A stretch of 64,000 bases of DNA. Source: Acidimicrobiia bacterium. Its GTDB lineage: Bacteria > Actinomycetota > Acidimicrobiia > Spongiisociales > JAHEDJ01. The stretch is from positions 1 to 64,000 of the forward strand of contig DATIPS010000040.1 in NCBI GenBank assembly GCA_035471805.1, in the 5' to 3' direction. The translations under genes were made by a program, and so were the position numbers. The notes below the pieces were generated by a model that saw nothing but the letters and a program-made list of their open reading frames with translations, was not told where the DNA came from and did not search any database. Of this stretch, positions 7,161-15,821 are shown in pieces. Numbering within the stretch: position 1 is the first letter of the stretch; the number at the start of each line of letters is the position of its first letter.

Positions 7161-9038
7161 GTGGCTAGTCTGATAATAACTCAACCGAAGGGGCTGGTCT
7201 TGGCGGGCACGGTCGCACTCAAAAGGGAACGGCATCGCAGGGCGCGTCTTCGGACGCTCGCCATCATCCTCGGCTTGATCGCCGCCTGGATGTGGTCGCG
7301 GATCTTCAAGGGTGATACCCCGTGGCCGCATATGCCGGAGCTCGGGCCCGACGCCATGTTCTGGCTGCCGGGGGTCCTCATCATCCTGCTGCTCGGCGTA
7401 GTGCTCGTTGCCCCGATGTTGGCCAACGCCCGGTCGCCGCACATCACCTTCCGACCCGAAGAGATCGAGGTTTCGTTCGCAGACGTCCACGGAGCGGACC
7501 GGCTCAAGGAAGAGGTGCGGCACACTCTCGAGGTGCTCCTCGATTACAAGCGGTTCCGCGACGAGATGGGTGGAAGCCCGCGTCGGGGTGTTCTGTTCGA
7601 AGGCCCTCCCGGAACCGGAAAGACCCATATGGCAAAGGCGATGGCCGCCGAGGCGGAGGTGCCGTTCCTGTTTGTTTCGGCCACCGCCTTTCAGAGCATG
7701 TGGTACGGAATGACTGCCCGCAAGATCCGGAAGTTCTTCAAGGACCTTCGCAAGGCTGCCAGAGCGGAGGGCGGCGCGATCGGGTTCATCGAGGAGATCG
7801 ATGCCATCGGGCTCAGTCGTTCCGGAGTGAGTTCTCCGGCAGGGGGGGCGGCACGGATGACCGTCAACCGTTCCGGAGTCAGCCAAGAGACCGGCGGAAC
7901 CGTGAACGAGCTGCTGATTCAGATGCAGAGCTTCGACTCACCGCCCTTTGCCTCCAAGGTCAAGGGAGTTTTCAAAGATTTCCTCAATCGGTATCTGGCC
8001 CCCGGGAATCAGCTGAAGAAGGACGCTCCCGAGTACACCAACATCCTCCTCATCGCCGCCACCAACCGCGCCGCGGCGCTCGACCCGGCCCTGCTGCGGC
8101 CCGGCCGTTTCGACCGTGTTCTCCACTTCGATCTCCCGGGTCGCAGTGCCCGTTTGGCGTTGATCGAGTACTTCCTGTCCAAGAAGGCCCACGACGGGGA
8201 TCTCGCCGACGAGAGCGCCAGAGACGACCTCGCCGCCGCCACCCTGGGGTACACGCCGGCGTCACTCGAGCGACTCTTCGATGAGGCTCTGCTGCTCGCG
8301 TTGAGGGACGGTCGCTCGGCGCTCACGATCGCCGACCTCTGGCAGGCGCGGATGGAGATCGAGATCGGCCTGCCCGAACCGCTCGACCTTCCGGAGAGCG
8401 ACCGCCGCACGATCGCCACCCATGAGGCGGGGCATGCGACCGCCGCCTACCTGGTCGGAAAGGGGCGCAAGCTCGAGATGCTGTCGATCATCAAGCGCAA
8501 AGAAGCCCTCGGGTTTCTCGCTCATCGACTCCTCGAGGAGCGCCATACACAGCAACGAAGCGAGATGCTTGCGTCGATTCAGATTTCACTCGCCGGCATG
8601 GTCGCCGAGGAGTTGTTCTTCGATGAGTCCGGAAGCGGTCCGGCCGGTGACCTGGCGGCGGCAACGACGATCGCCGTCGAGATGGTCGGATCAATGGGCC
8701 TCGGGGGATCACTCATCTCCTTCAGAGCCCTCGACGGCGGTCCGCTGTCTGGCAATCTGGCGGCTGCGGTCCTCGCCGACGATCAGGCCCGGAGGGCGGT
8801 CGACGAGTTACTGGCTGCTCAGAAGCAGGAGGTAACAGCGCTTCTCTCGGGCAACCGCCACATCGTCGAGGCATTGCGTGATCAACTGCTTCTGCGCAAC
8901 GAACTGGTGGACGACGAGATAATCGATGTGATCGAAGGTGCCCTCGCCGTTGATGGAGGGAAGATCCGAACGATCATCGACCTGCGCGACGAGGACCTGG
9001 TCATTCACCGTCATCCGGACGATCCCGGGTTCGTCTGA
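7161..9038 (+). CDS. FtsH-like membrane AAA+ zinc metalloprotease
   Basis: 625-residue membrane protease of the FtsH/M41 type. Two hydrophobic segments (about residues 33-47 and 66-88) precede the AAA module: Walker A FEGPPGTGKTHMAKAM, pore-loop SMWYGMT, a Walker B variant GFIEEIDAIG (first acidic residue Glu rather than Asp), and RPGRFDR. The zinc site is THEAGHATAAY (HExxH) with the third ligand in GPAGDLAAAT. Between Walker B and the NILLIAATNR strand there is an extra segment of about 40 residues with two RSGVS repeats and FASKVKGVFKDFLNRYLAPG. The periplasmic loop is short. So it is a divergent FtsH paralog, probably not the housekeeping copy. Starts with GTG. Confidence 0.9.
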   Translation: MASLIITQPKGLVLAGTVALKRERHRRARLRTLAIILGLIAAWMWSRIFKGDTPWPHMPELGPDAMFWLPGVLIILLLGVVLVAPMLANARSPHITFRPEEIEVSFADVHGADRLKEEVRHTLEVLLDYKRFRDEMGGSPRRGVLFEGPPGTGKTHMAKAMAAEAEVPFLFVSATAFQSMWYGMTARKIRKFFKDLRKAARAEGGAIGFIEEIDAIGLSRSGVSSPAGGAARMTVNRSGVSQETGGTVNELLIQMQSFDSPPFASKVKGVFKDFLNRYLAPGNQLKKDAPEYTNILLIAATNRAAALDPALLRPGRFDRVLHFDLPGRSARLALIEYFLSKKAHDGDLADESARDDLAAATLGYTPASLERLFDEALLLALRDGRSALTIADLWQARMEIEIGLPEPLDLPESDRRTIATHEAGHATAAYLVGKGRKLEMLSIIKRKEALGFLAHRLLEERHTQQRSEMLASIQISLAGMVAEELFFDESGSGPAGDLAAATTIAVEMVGSMGLGGSLISFRALDGGPLSGNLAAAVLADDQARRAVDELLAAQKQEVTALLSGNRHIVEALRDQLLLRNELVDDEIIDVIEGALAVDGGKIRTIIDLRDEDLVIHRHPDDPGFV

Positions 9039-9060
9039 GACAGAGAACGTACTCTCGCTC

Positions 9061-9429
9061 ATGTTCGACTTCATAACCGGCTATGTGATGGGATCGCGAC
9101 AGGCAGGCAAGGCGGCCGGTGCGGCTGCCTCGGCCGGAACGTTCGCGTCCGCCGATACGTCCAGGATCCACGACGTCAACGACCGCCTCGACCGCCTCGT
9201 GATCGTGACAGAAGCGATGTGGTCGTTGCTCGCGGAGTCCGGATACACCCGGGAGCAACTGGAGGAGCGAATCCTCGCCATGGATTCAGCCGACGGTGTC
9301 GCCGACGGGCGCGTATACCGTCAGAAGCTCCGCTGCCCGAACTGCGATTCGGTTGTCCTGGAGGGAATCGGGCGATGTCAGATCTGCGGGACCGAAGTTG
9401 GTGGGGAGAGTCCGTTCGCGGGGATCTGA
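9061..9429 (+). CDS. Small zinc-ribbon protein, unknown function
   Basis: 122-residue protein starting at ATG 9061, 22 bases after the FtsH-like gene. The N-terminus is a short Gly/Ala-rich segment (MFDFITGYVMGSRQAGKAAG), the middle is helical and charged (VNDRLDRLVIVTEAMWSLL), and the C-terminus holds a treble-clef or ribbon with CPNC at about residue 94 and CQIC at about 109. The longer frame from 8938 overlaps the protease and was rejected. Position suggests co-transcription with the protease, for instance as an accessory factor, but that is inference. Confidence 0.7.
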   Translation: MFDFITGYVMGSRQAGKAAGAAASAGTFASADTSRIHDVNDRLDRLVIVTEAMWSLLAESGYTREQLEERILAMDSADGVADGRVYRQKLRCPNCDSVVLEGIGRCQICGTEVGGESPFAGI

Positions 9430-9484
9430 GCACAGGATTCCGGCCGGACCTGAGGACCGATCCAACCTGTGGAACAATGGGGAT

Positions 9485-10120
9485 ATGAAGGAACCCTCGC
9501 CGCTCGGGGCGGGTGCGGATCATTGGAACACGGTTCACGAGGCCCGGCCGCCCGAGATGCTCACCTGGTATCAGCCGAACCCCCAGAACTCGCTGGACCT
9601 CATCGGTCTGGCCGGGTTGTCGGCGTCGCAGCGGATCGTCGATGTCGGCGGGGGGTCGTCGCTGCTGTGCGACCGGTTGATCGAGATCGGGTACCGGGAC
9701 GTGACCGTAATCGACGTCTCGGCGGCCGCGATAGCTCATGTCCGGTCTCGCATCGGCCCGGTGGCGGGTCCACCGACGCTCGTAGAGGGCGATATCGGGG
9801 GCTACCGGAGCGAGAGGAACTTCGATTTGTGGCACGATCGCGCCGTGTTCCACTTTCTGACGGATGCGGAGGAGCGTCGGGTGTATCTCGATTCTCTCGC
9901 GGCGAACCTCACGGAGCGGGGTCATGTCGTACTCGCAACCTTCGGACTCCGGGGGCCGGACACGTGCAGCGGACTCCCGGTGCGAAAATACGGGCCGGAC
10001 GACCTGGAGGATGCGCTGGGTGACCAGTTCGAGCCGCTCGCGTTCCGGGAGGAAGCCCACACCACACCGACCGGCGGGACCCAGCACTTTCTCTACGGTT
10101 TGTTCAGGCGAAGCGGCTAG
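9485..10120 (+). CDS. Class I SAM-dependent methyltransferase
   Basis: 211-residue Rossmann-fold methyltransferase. Motif I reads IVDVGGGSSLLCDRL, the acidic end of beta 2 is VTVIDVS, motif II/III is LVEGDI, and the strand after is FDLWHDRAVFHFL. This arrangement, including D-R-A-V-F-H-F-L, is typical of TehB/UbiE-related small-molecule methyltransferases. The substrate is not evident. It starts at ATG 9485; the longer frame from 9296 overlaps the previous gene and has no family-like N-terminus. Confidence 0.85.
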   Translation: MKEPSPLGAGADHWNTVHEARPPEMLTWYQPNPQNSLDLIGLAGLSASQRIVDVGGGSSLLCDRLIEIGYRDVTVIDVSAAAIAHVRSRIGPVAGPPTLVEGDIGGYRSERNFDLWHDRAVFHFLTDAEERRVYLDSLAANLTERGHVVLATFGLRGPDTCSGLPVRKYGPDDLEDALGDQFEPLAFREEAHTTPTGGTQHFLYGLFRRSG

Positions 10121-10124
10121 ATCG

Positions 10125-10141
10125 CGGGCCGGCGCGGCCCG
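10125..10141. terminator. Terminator-like hairpin between convergent genes
   Basis: CGGGCC (10125-10130) and GGCCCG (10136-10141) pair perfectly around GGCGC, just after the methyltransferase stop and before the convergent beta-propeller gene ends. Confidence 0.5.
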
Positions 10142-10207
10142 TGTGGTGGAGCAACAACGCCGATGCCCCATCGCCCCCGGCCGGGTGGCAGACGGTCCGG
10201 CTCCACT

Positions 10208-11557
10208 TCACTCGCCTGCGATTGAGATGATCTCCTGGGCGGTGGTGACGAAGATGCCGTTGGTGGTGACTATTGGACCTCCAAAGATCGGTTCGCCGAC
10301 CTCGAACCGCCAGAGGGCCTCGCCGGTTGCTGCATCGACTGCGTGGACGGTGCCTCCCTGGGTGCCCACATAGACGACGCCCTCGGCGACGGTGGGAGCG
10401 GTGGTAATGCGGTCGCCGGCGTCGAAGGGCAGGTCCCAGACGGTGTCTGCCAGGGTCTCCAGGTCCCAGGCGAGAAGGTAGGAGTTCTCGACCGAGTAGA
10501 CGACCGAGTCGGCATAGGCGGGGGAGAGGGGCAGGTCGACCTGGTCGAGAATCAAGCGCGGCGCTGCGTTGCACCGGTCGGTGGGCATGACGAGAATCGA
10601 ACCGTCGGAGGGAATCAGCACCTGATCCTCGGCGATCAGAGGATGGCTCGACGGGCGGGCGCCCATCGCGATAGGCGCGCAGACCGCCGTTCCGGTCTCG
10701 AGATCGATCTCGTGGAGCCGCCCTGCCTCGTCCGGAGCGTAGATGATTCCGTTGGAGATGGCGGGAGTGTGCGCAAAGGCAGACGAGTAGGTGTTTGGAA
10801 CCGGGTACCGCCACACCACTTCGGAGTCGATGGAAACGGCAATCACCGAACCTCCCTCCGTTGCGATGATGACCTTGTCATCCGCGATCAACGGCGCCGC
10901 AGAGACATCGACGCCGAGCTGCATCTGCCAGTGGCTCGAGCTTCCTCCGCCGAGGGCATTCCTCGAGTAGACAGTCCCGTCCTCGCTCACGGCGATGAGG
11001 CGGGTGGCCGTTTCCGAGTTGCCCTCCGGGCCCGTGCTGTAGGTGAACTGGCCTACCGCGGGAGCGCTCTGCATTCGTCCGTTCGTTTGCATGCTGAAGC
11101 TGATGACTCCGCTTGTTTGGTCGACGGCGTACACGACGTCGTGGGTGGCGCTCACGACATATAGGAAGCGGCCGTAGGCAATGGGGTCGGCTCCGAAGAA
11201 GCCGCCCGGCTGGACCGGCTTCCAGTAGCTGCCGAGGAGCTGTCGAAAGCCCCCATCGGTCTCACCCGTGAGCGCCAGATTGCCCCGGAAATCGTGTCGG
11301 CCGAAGACACCGAGATCGGGGGGATCGACGATGGGCAGAGAGGAGGGAACGACCGTGGACGGGGTGTCGGGCGATGGCGGGACTGTGGCCGGCGTCGTGG
11401 GTTCCGGGTCTTCGGAGTAGAGGAGATACCAGGCAAGTGCGTTGGTACCGAGGAGGATGATGATGGCGGCGGACGCCAGGAGAGGCCAGAGTGGAACCGG
11501 CGGCTTGAAGCCCGGCGGCGAACTGCGCCGCCGGTTGACCGTGGGCGGACTCACCAT
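10208..11557 (-). CDS. Membrane-anchored PQQ-like beta-propeller protein
   Basis: 449-residue protein. A basic N-terminus, one helix at about residues 22-44 (LWPLLASAAIIILLGTNALAW) and a Pro/Thr/Ser linker (EPTTPATVPPSPDTPSTVV) precede an extracytoplasmic domain with about six to seven blade repeats such as VYAVDQTSGVISF and VHAVDAATGEALWRFEVG. These are the YVTN/PQQ-like WD repeats of the BamB/PknD sensor type, so it probably acts as a scaffold or sensor at the cell surface rather than as a quinoprotein dehydrogenase. ATG 11557 has a GGGAAGAG Shine-Dalgarno; the frame continues upstream to 12103 but without family-like sequence. Confidence 0.8.
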   Translation of the reverse strand: MVSPPTVNRRRSSPPGFKPPVPLWPLLASAAIIILLGTNALAWYLLYSEDPEPTTPATVPPSPDTPSTVVPSSLPIVDPPDLGVFGRHDFRGNLALTGETDGGFRQLLGSYWKPVQPGGFFGADPIAYGRFLYVVSATHDVVYAVDQTSGVISFSMQTNGRMQSAPAVGQFTYSTGPEGNSETATRLIAVSEDGTVYSRNALGGGSSSHWQMQLGVDVSAAPLIADDKVIIATEGGSVIAVSIDSEVVWRYPVPNTYSSAFAHTPAISNGIIYAPDEAGRLHEIDLETGTAVCAPIAMGARPSSHPLIAEDQVLIPSDGSILVMPTDRCNAAPRLILDQVDLPLSPAYADSVVYSVENSYLLAWDLETLADTVWDLPFDAGDRITTAPTVAEGVVYVGTQGGTVHAVDAATGEALWRFEVGEPIFGGPIVTTNGIFVTTAQEIISIAGE

Positions 11558-11712
11558 TTGGCTCTTCCCGACGGCGGGCGCGCTGATTGCAACAAAGACC
11601 CCCTGAGTTGCCTCAACATTACGCCACCCGGAAGGCCGAGTGATGATCATTCCCGCGCCGGAAACCACCCTCCTGGCGGCGAGCCCGACCCGAAAACGAA
11701 CTGGATGCCCGG

Positions 11713-11961
11713 TCAGCCGGCCAGCCAGGAGTCGTGGATCTCGACTGTTTGTACTGCTCCCGGTACGTTCATCCACGAGTCGTGAATCTCGGCTGGTTCC
11801 GTGTCGATAAACACCATCGCCACCAGCACTGCCGCGGTAATAGCGAGAACGGCCATCAAGAGAATGGCCAGACTCCGCAGCGGAGAGGGTACTTGGGTTG
11901 GTGGGATCGTTTCCCGAACCGGTGCCGACGTCTCGGCAGGAGCATGATGCAGGAGCGTCAT
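11713..11961 (-). CDS. Small single-helix protein with two C-terminal EIHDSW repeats
   Basis: 82-residue protein starting at an ATG with a strong GGAAGGAGGG Shine-Dalgarno (minus strand). A Pro-rich N-terminus of about 28 residues precedes one membrane helix (LAILLMAVLAITAAVLVAMVF), then a short exported tail containing EIHDSW twice (residues about 56-61 and 74-79). I do not recognise a family. It lies upstream of, and in line with, the beta-propeller gene (155 bases away) and may be transcribed with it. Confidence 0.6.
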   Translation of the reverse strand: MTLLHHAPAETSAPVRETIPPTQVPSPLRSLAILLMAVLAITAAVLVAMVFIDTEPAEIHDSWMNVPGAVQTVEIHDSWLAG

Positions 11962-12158
11962 GACGCCCTCCTTCCGACCTGTTCCGAAGGCGGAGAGAAC
12001 ACTTGGCCGAGCTCCATCTGGCAACTTCCGCGTGCGGAACGGGCCTAGATCCAGCATCGCGCCGCTGCGATGAGAGGGCAATCGTTTTCACGCCATCGGG
12101 CAAGGATCAACGCGACCACCCCCGGTGCGCTCGATCCGGGGGTGGCGGGGGAGTCGGC

Positions 12159-12329
12159 TCAGAGTGGGCCTATGAGCAAGTCGCGCCGGGCGGGCCGCAG
12201 GTGGATCTGCCGCCGCAACGTTGCTCGGGACATGCGGTGGGGGTGTTCGCCCTGCATTTCCAGCGTTGTCTCCGAGACATAGAACTGTTCCTGGAGCGCC
12301 CTCATCTGGGTGGTGGTCAGGGGATACAT
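12159..12329 (-). CDS. Possible small protein of 56 residues
   Basis: Reading from ATG 12329 (GGAG seven bases upstream on the minus strand) gives MYPLTTTQMRALQEQFYV and a basic C-terminus rich in Arg. Third-position GC is high, as in neighbouring genes, and the composition is protein-like, but it has no recognised domain. The rest of 11962-12426 shows no other convincing gene. Confidence 0.4.
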   Translation of the reverse strand: MYPLTTTQMRALQEQFYVSETTLEMQGEHPHRMSRATLRRQIHLRPARRDLLIGPL

Positions 12330-12426
12330 CAGAGTCTCCGTGGTTCGTAGCTTCACTCATGCAACGTACGGCCGACCCGGAGTTTGCGCATCGGGCGTGG
12401 CTCCCCATCTTGTCCGGATTCGCTCC

Positions 12427-15003
12427 CTATGTTGGGAAGATCTCCAGACGCCTGGCTTGATCGGCGGCCTCTCGCCTGGACGTAACACCCAACTTCGAGA
12501 GAATCGCCGAAACGTGATGTCCGACCGTCTTCGCCGACACGAAGAGTCGCTCGGCGATTTCAGCATCAGTCAGGTCCTCGACGATCAGGCTCAACACTTC
12601 TACCTGCCGGTCGGTGAGGCCGGCCGGGTTCGCGCGGGTCGTCGATCTGGGGCCACGCGGGATTGCCCTGGCACCGACTCTCTTCAGCTTTCGCCGCACC
12701 AGGGAAGCAGCGGGGATGCCGCCCAGCCGGTCGAGGATCACGAGGGCTCGGCGCAGGGGTTCCTCCCTATCGGAATCAGCCAGCGCCATCGCTTCCTCGT
12801 ACGGGCATCCGAGCCTTGCCCAGGCGGCAGCCGCACGATCGGGATGACCGCCGATCTGGAGCGCGAACGGCTCGACCGTCTCCGGGACGGTCTCGAGCCC
12901 TCCGCTGCGCCACATCCAGTAGATCGCCTCGTCGCCCACCCACGGTTGCCTGAGTTCCAGGGCGAGTTCAAAGGCGGGCTCGATCGCGGCGCGAACCTCG
13001 TCGAGGTTCCCGGCCAGGTACGCCAGTTCGGCTCGGCCGACCGCAACAGGGCCGAGTCGCTGGAACTCGTCGGCTCCCTTGGCAAGTTCCCAGGCTTCGG
13101 CCAGCGTTTCGGATGCCGCCGGGTCGCCTCGGCGGGTTTGAACGCGCCCGAGCAGCGTGAGCGCCGGCAGGGTGGTGATACCGGGCGCCTGTGGGCGGCT
13201 CATGACCCAGCGGGCATCGGACTCTGCTCCTTCCCAATCGCCGCGCTCGAATCTCATCCTGCCTCGTTGCGCCACCATGTAGTAGTCGTAACCGTGCAAC
13301 TCGTGATCGACCGAGAAGTTGATTCCCTGTCGGAGATAATCGGCCGCCAGCCCGTACTCCCGATAGTCGAGGGCCACCCACGAGAAGTTGCTGTATGCCC
13401 TGGCGGCATGTTCGTCCAGGCCCTCTCGAAGGGCCACATTCAGGCTCTCGAGTAGGAGTTGCCGGCCGCCGAGATCGCCTGCCCGGACCCGGGCGGACCC
13501 GAGGTTGTTCAACGCGTGTGCCAGGACGCTCTTGTCGCCGACCGCTTCGGCCGTTTCGATGGCCTTCGTGGCCCAGAGTACGGCAGGATCGAGGCGCTGC
13601 GAGAGCATGTGTAATTGGGCGAGGTTGGAGTACGCCATGGCGAGATCCCCGCCCGGTTCCAGAGCCTCGAGGACTGATATGGCCTCCGCTGCTGCCGCTT
13701 CGGAACCTTCGCGATCGCCGAGCCACCAGCGCACCCGTGACAACCAGCGCAGCATTCTCCCTTCGGCCGGCTGATCGCCCAGCTCCCGGTATCCCGCCAG
13801 GGCCTGCTCGGCCGCGTCCAGCGCATCTTGCTGGTCGTCGGTGTAGTAGCACTCGGTCGTGTACTCCCCGAGGAGCTCCGCGCGTTCCGCCGGCGGCATG
13901 AGTTCGAGATGGGGTAGGACGCGACGGTAATGAGAGACGGCCTCACGGTGTGCGCCGGCGGTCCGTGCCTGGCGAGCGGCAACGGGCGCGAACCGAACAA
14001 CCGCCTCGGTCAGGCCGCCAAGTTCGGCATGGTGCACGATCCTGGCCGGATCGAGGTCGAGGTCGCTCAGCCGATGGGCAACAGACTTGTGCAACTCGAA
14101 TCGGCGCCTGGCCGGCATCGCCGACTCCACTGCCCTTCTGGCCAGCTCGTGGCGGAACCAGATGGCGTGCTGGTCGAACTCCAGGAGGCCGCGCTCGTGT
14201 CCTTCCGTGACGGCAGGCTCGATATCAGCGTCGTCCAGCAACCGCCGATCGCATCTTCCGGGGATGATGGCAACCAGGTCGGCGATCGATCGGGCGGCTG
14301 GCGAAAGTCGACGCAGCCGTGCCGTAACCGCATCTACCACATTGCGCGACACTCTCGACCCGCCGGCCGACAGTAGCTCGGTGACTAGGAACGGGTTCCC
14401 GCCGGTCAACTCGTACACATCTTCGGGCACGCTCGTCTGATCGGTCAGTCTCTCGACCGCTTCTCTCGAGAGCGGCGCAAGCGATAGCCGGCGCACCGTG
14501 TCCGGTTTGAACTCTCCGAGGACGAAGCGGAGTGGGTGTCCCGAATGGAGTTCGTCGTCTCTGAAGGTCACGATTAGAACCACCGGGATTCGCTCGATTC
14601 GACGGCCCACATACTTGAGCACGTCCAGGCTGGCGGCATCCGCCCAATGGGCATCCTCGATAAGGACTACGGTCGACCGGTGTCCACCGTCGAAAGCGTC
14701 GAGCATCACGCCGTAGACGTCTCCGAGGGGCGGGTTGGAGTCGAGCAGTGCTGCGACAGCCCCTCCGAGCTGGCCGCAGATGTCGCGGAACGGGCCGAGA
14801 ATACGGGGTGTTATCAGGTCGTCGCAGGCGCCCCACAGGAAACGCGCTGTGTCTGGCAGGTTCCCCGTGAACTCGTTCACCAGCCGGGTTTTGCCCATGC
14901 CTGCCTCGGCTCCGATCAGCACGACGGACCCGCGGCCGGTTGCCGCAGCATCGAGCGCGGCCTTCAACTCCTCGATTTCGTGATTCCTCTCGAGGAACTC
15001 CAT
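12427..15003 (-). CDS. LuxR-family ATP-binding transcriptional regulator (LAL/MalT-like)
   Basis: 858-residue regulator. An N-terminal STAND-type ATPase starts almost at once (MEFLERNHEIEELKAAL) with Walker A GAEAGMGKTRL and Walker B VVLIEDAHWAD. The middle of about 450 residues is helical repeats of TPR type (for example EGSEAAAAEAISVLEALEPG). The C-terminal LuxR helix-turn-helix reads GLTDRQVEVLSLIVEDL, then DAEIAERLFVSAKTVGHHVS. TACGAT (minus strand, 15010-15015) lies six bases before the ATG, suggesting a leaderless mRNA. It is divergent from an enoyl-CoA hydratase 70 bases away, which is a reasonable but untested target. LAL regulators bind a small effector in the helical region. Confidence 0.92.
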   Translation of the reverse strand: MEFLERNHEIEELKAALDAAATGRGSVVLIGAEAGMGKTRLVNEFTGNLPDTARFLWGACDDLITPRILGPFRDICGQLGGAVAALLDSNPPLGDVYGVMLDAFDGGHRSTVVLIEDAHWADAASLDVLKYVGRRIERIPVVLIVTFRDDELHSGHPLRFVLGEFKPDTVRRLSLAPLSREAVERLTDQTSVPEDVYELTGGNPFLVTELLSAGGSRVSRNVVDAVTARLRRLSPAARSIADLVAIIPGRCDRRLLDDADIEPAVTEGHERGLLEFDQHAIWFRHELARRAVESAMPARRRFELHKSVAHRLSDLDLDPARIVHHAELGGLTEAVVRFAPVAARQARTAGAHREAVSHYRRVLPHLELMPPAERAELLGEYTTECYYTDDQQDALDAAEQALAGYRELGDQPAEGRMLRWLSRVRWWLGDREGSEAAAAEAISVLEALEPGGDLAMAYSNLAQLHMLSQRLDPAVLWATKAIETAEAVGDKSVLAHALNNLGSARVRAGDLGGRQLLLESLNVALREGLDEHAARAYSNFSWVALDYREYGLAADYLRQGINFSVDHELHGYDYYMVAQRGRMRFERGDWEGAESDARWVMSRPQAPGITTLPALTLLGRVQTRRGDPAASETLAEAWELAKGADEFQRLGPVAVGRAELAYLAGNLDEVRAAIEPAFELALELRQPWVGDEAIYWMWRSGGLETVPETVEPFALQIGGHPDRAAAAWARLGCPYEEAMALADSDREEPLRRALVILDRLGGIPAASLVRRKLKRVGARAIPRGPRSTTRANPAGLTDRQVEVLSLIVEDLTDAEIAERLFVSAKTVGHHVSAILSKLGVTSRREAADQARRLEIFPT

Positions 15004-15073
15004 GTGCCGATCGTACCGTTGGGCGGAGACTCATGCCGGACGGCCGTGCGAGGATGGCCCCGAGGAGGTGAGT

Positions 15074-15814
15074 ATGCCTGTTAGCTACGAACGGCGAGAG
15101 CGGGTCGCGCTGATCACTCTCGAGCGGCCGGACCGACGGAACGCGGTGAACAAGGAAGCCGCCGACGGATTGCGGGAAGCCTGGCGGCTCTTCGATTCCG
15201 ACGGTGGGGCTGATGTGGCGGTCTTCAGTGGAGCCGGTGGAGTTTTTTCTGCCGGAGCGGATCTCAAGGACTTCGACCTGGTCGATCATCCGGATGGATT
15301 CCTCGGGTTCACCCGGATGGTCGTTTCGAAACCGACCATCGCGGCGGTCGAGGGGTACTGCGTCGCCGGGGGGCTCGAGATGGCTCTGTGGTGTGATCTG
15401 CGGGTGGCGGGTGACGGTGCCGTGTTCGGGTGTTTCGAGCGACGGTTCGGCGTGCCTCTGGTCGACGGGGGCACGCAGCGCCTTCCGCGACTGATCGGAA
15501 CGTCGCGCGCTCTCGACATGATCCTGACCGGCCGGTCTGTCGACGCAGCGGAAGCACATCGGATCGGACTCGCCGATCGGGTGGTTCCTGCCGGCTCGGC
15601 GGTAACGGCTGCGATCGAGATCGCCGCGGCGATTGCCTCGTTTCAGCAGGAGACCGTTCGCTCAGACCGGATGGCGCTGCTCGAGGGGCTCGGGCGACCG
15701 ATAGCTGAAGGGCTCGAGGTCGAGCGTCGCTACGGGTTGGGTGTCCTGAACGTGGCGTCCGAAGGCGCCGCCCGTTTCGCCGGTGGAGCAGGGCGGGGAG
15801 GCGCCGGAACCTGA
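15074..15814 (+). CDS. Enoyl-CoA hydratase/isomerase family protein
   Basis: 246-residue crotonase-fold protein with GAGGAGGTG Shine-Dalgarno before ATG 15074. The oxyanion-hole blocks are FSGAGGVFSAGADLKDF and AAVEGYCVAGGLEMALWCDLRVA. The usual first catalytic Glu position falls in FGCFERRFGVPLVDGGTQRL, where the Glu after CF is present. Probable role: hydration of 2-enoyl-CoA in beta-oxidation or a related acyl-CoA step; the exact substrate is unknown. The C-terminus (GGAGRGGAGT) is Gly-rich. Ends eight bases from the convergent fabH. Confidence 0.88.
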   Translation: MPVSYERRERVALITLERPDRRNAVNKEAADGLREAWRLFDSDGGADVAVFSGAGGVFSAGADLKDFDLVDHPDGFLGFTRMVVSKPTIAAVEGYCVAGGLEMALWCDLRVAGDGAVFGCFERRFGVPLVDGGTQRLPRLIGTSRALDMILTGRSVDAAEAHRIGLADRVVPAGSAVTAAIEIAAAIASFQQETVRSDRMALLEGLGRPIAEGLEVERRYGLGVLNVASEGAARFAGGAGRGGAGT

Positions 15815-15821
15815 CGGATCA

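Noticed and set aside
12088-12408. 106-codon minus frame
   Set aside because: Overlaps the better 56-residue frame and has a poor composition.
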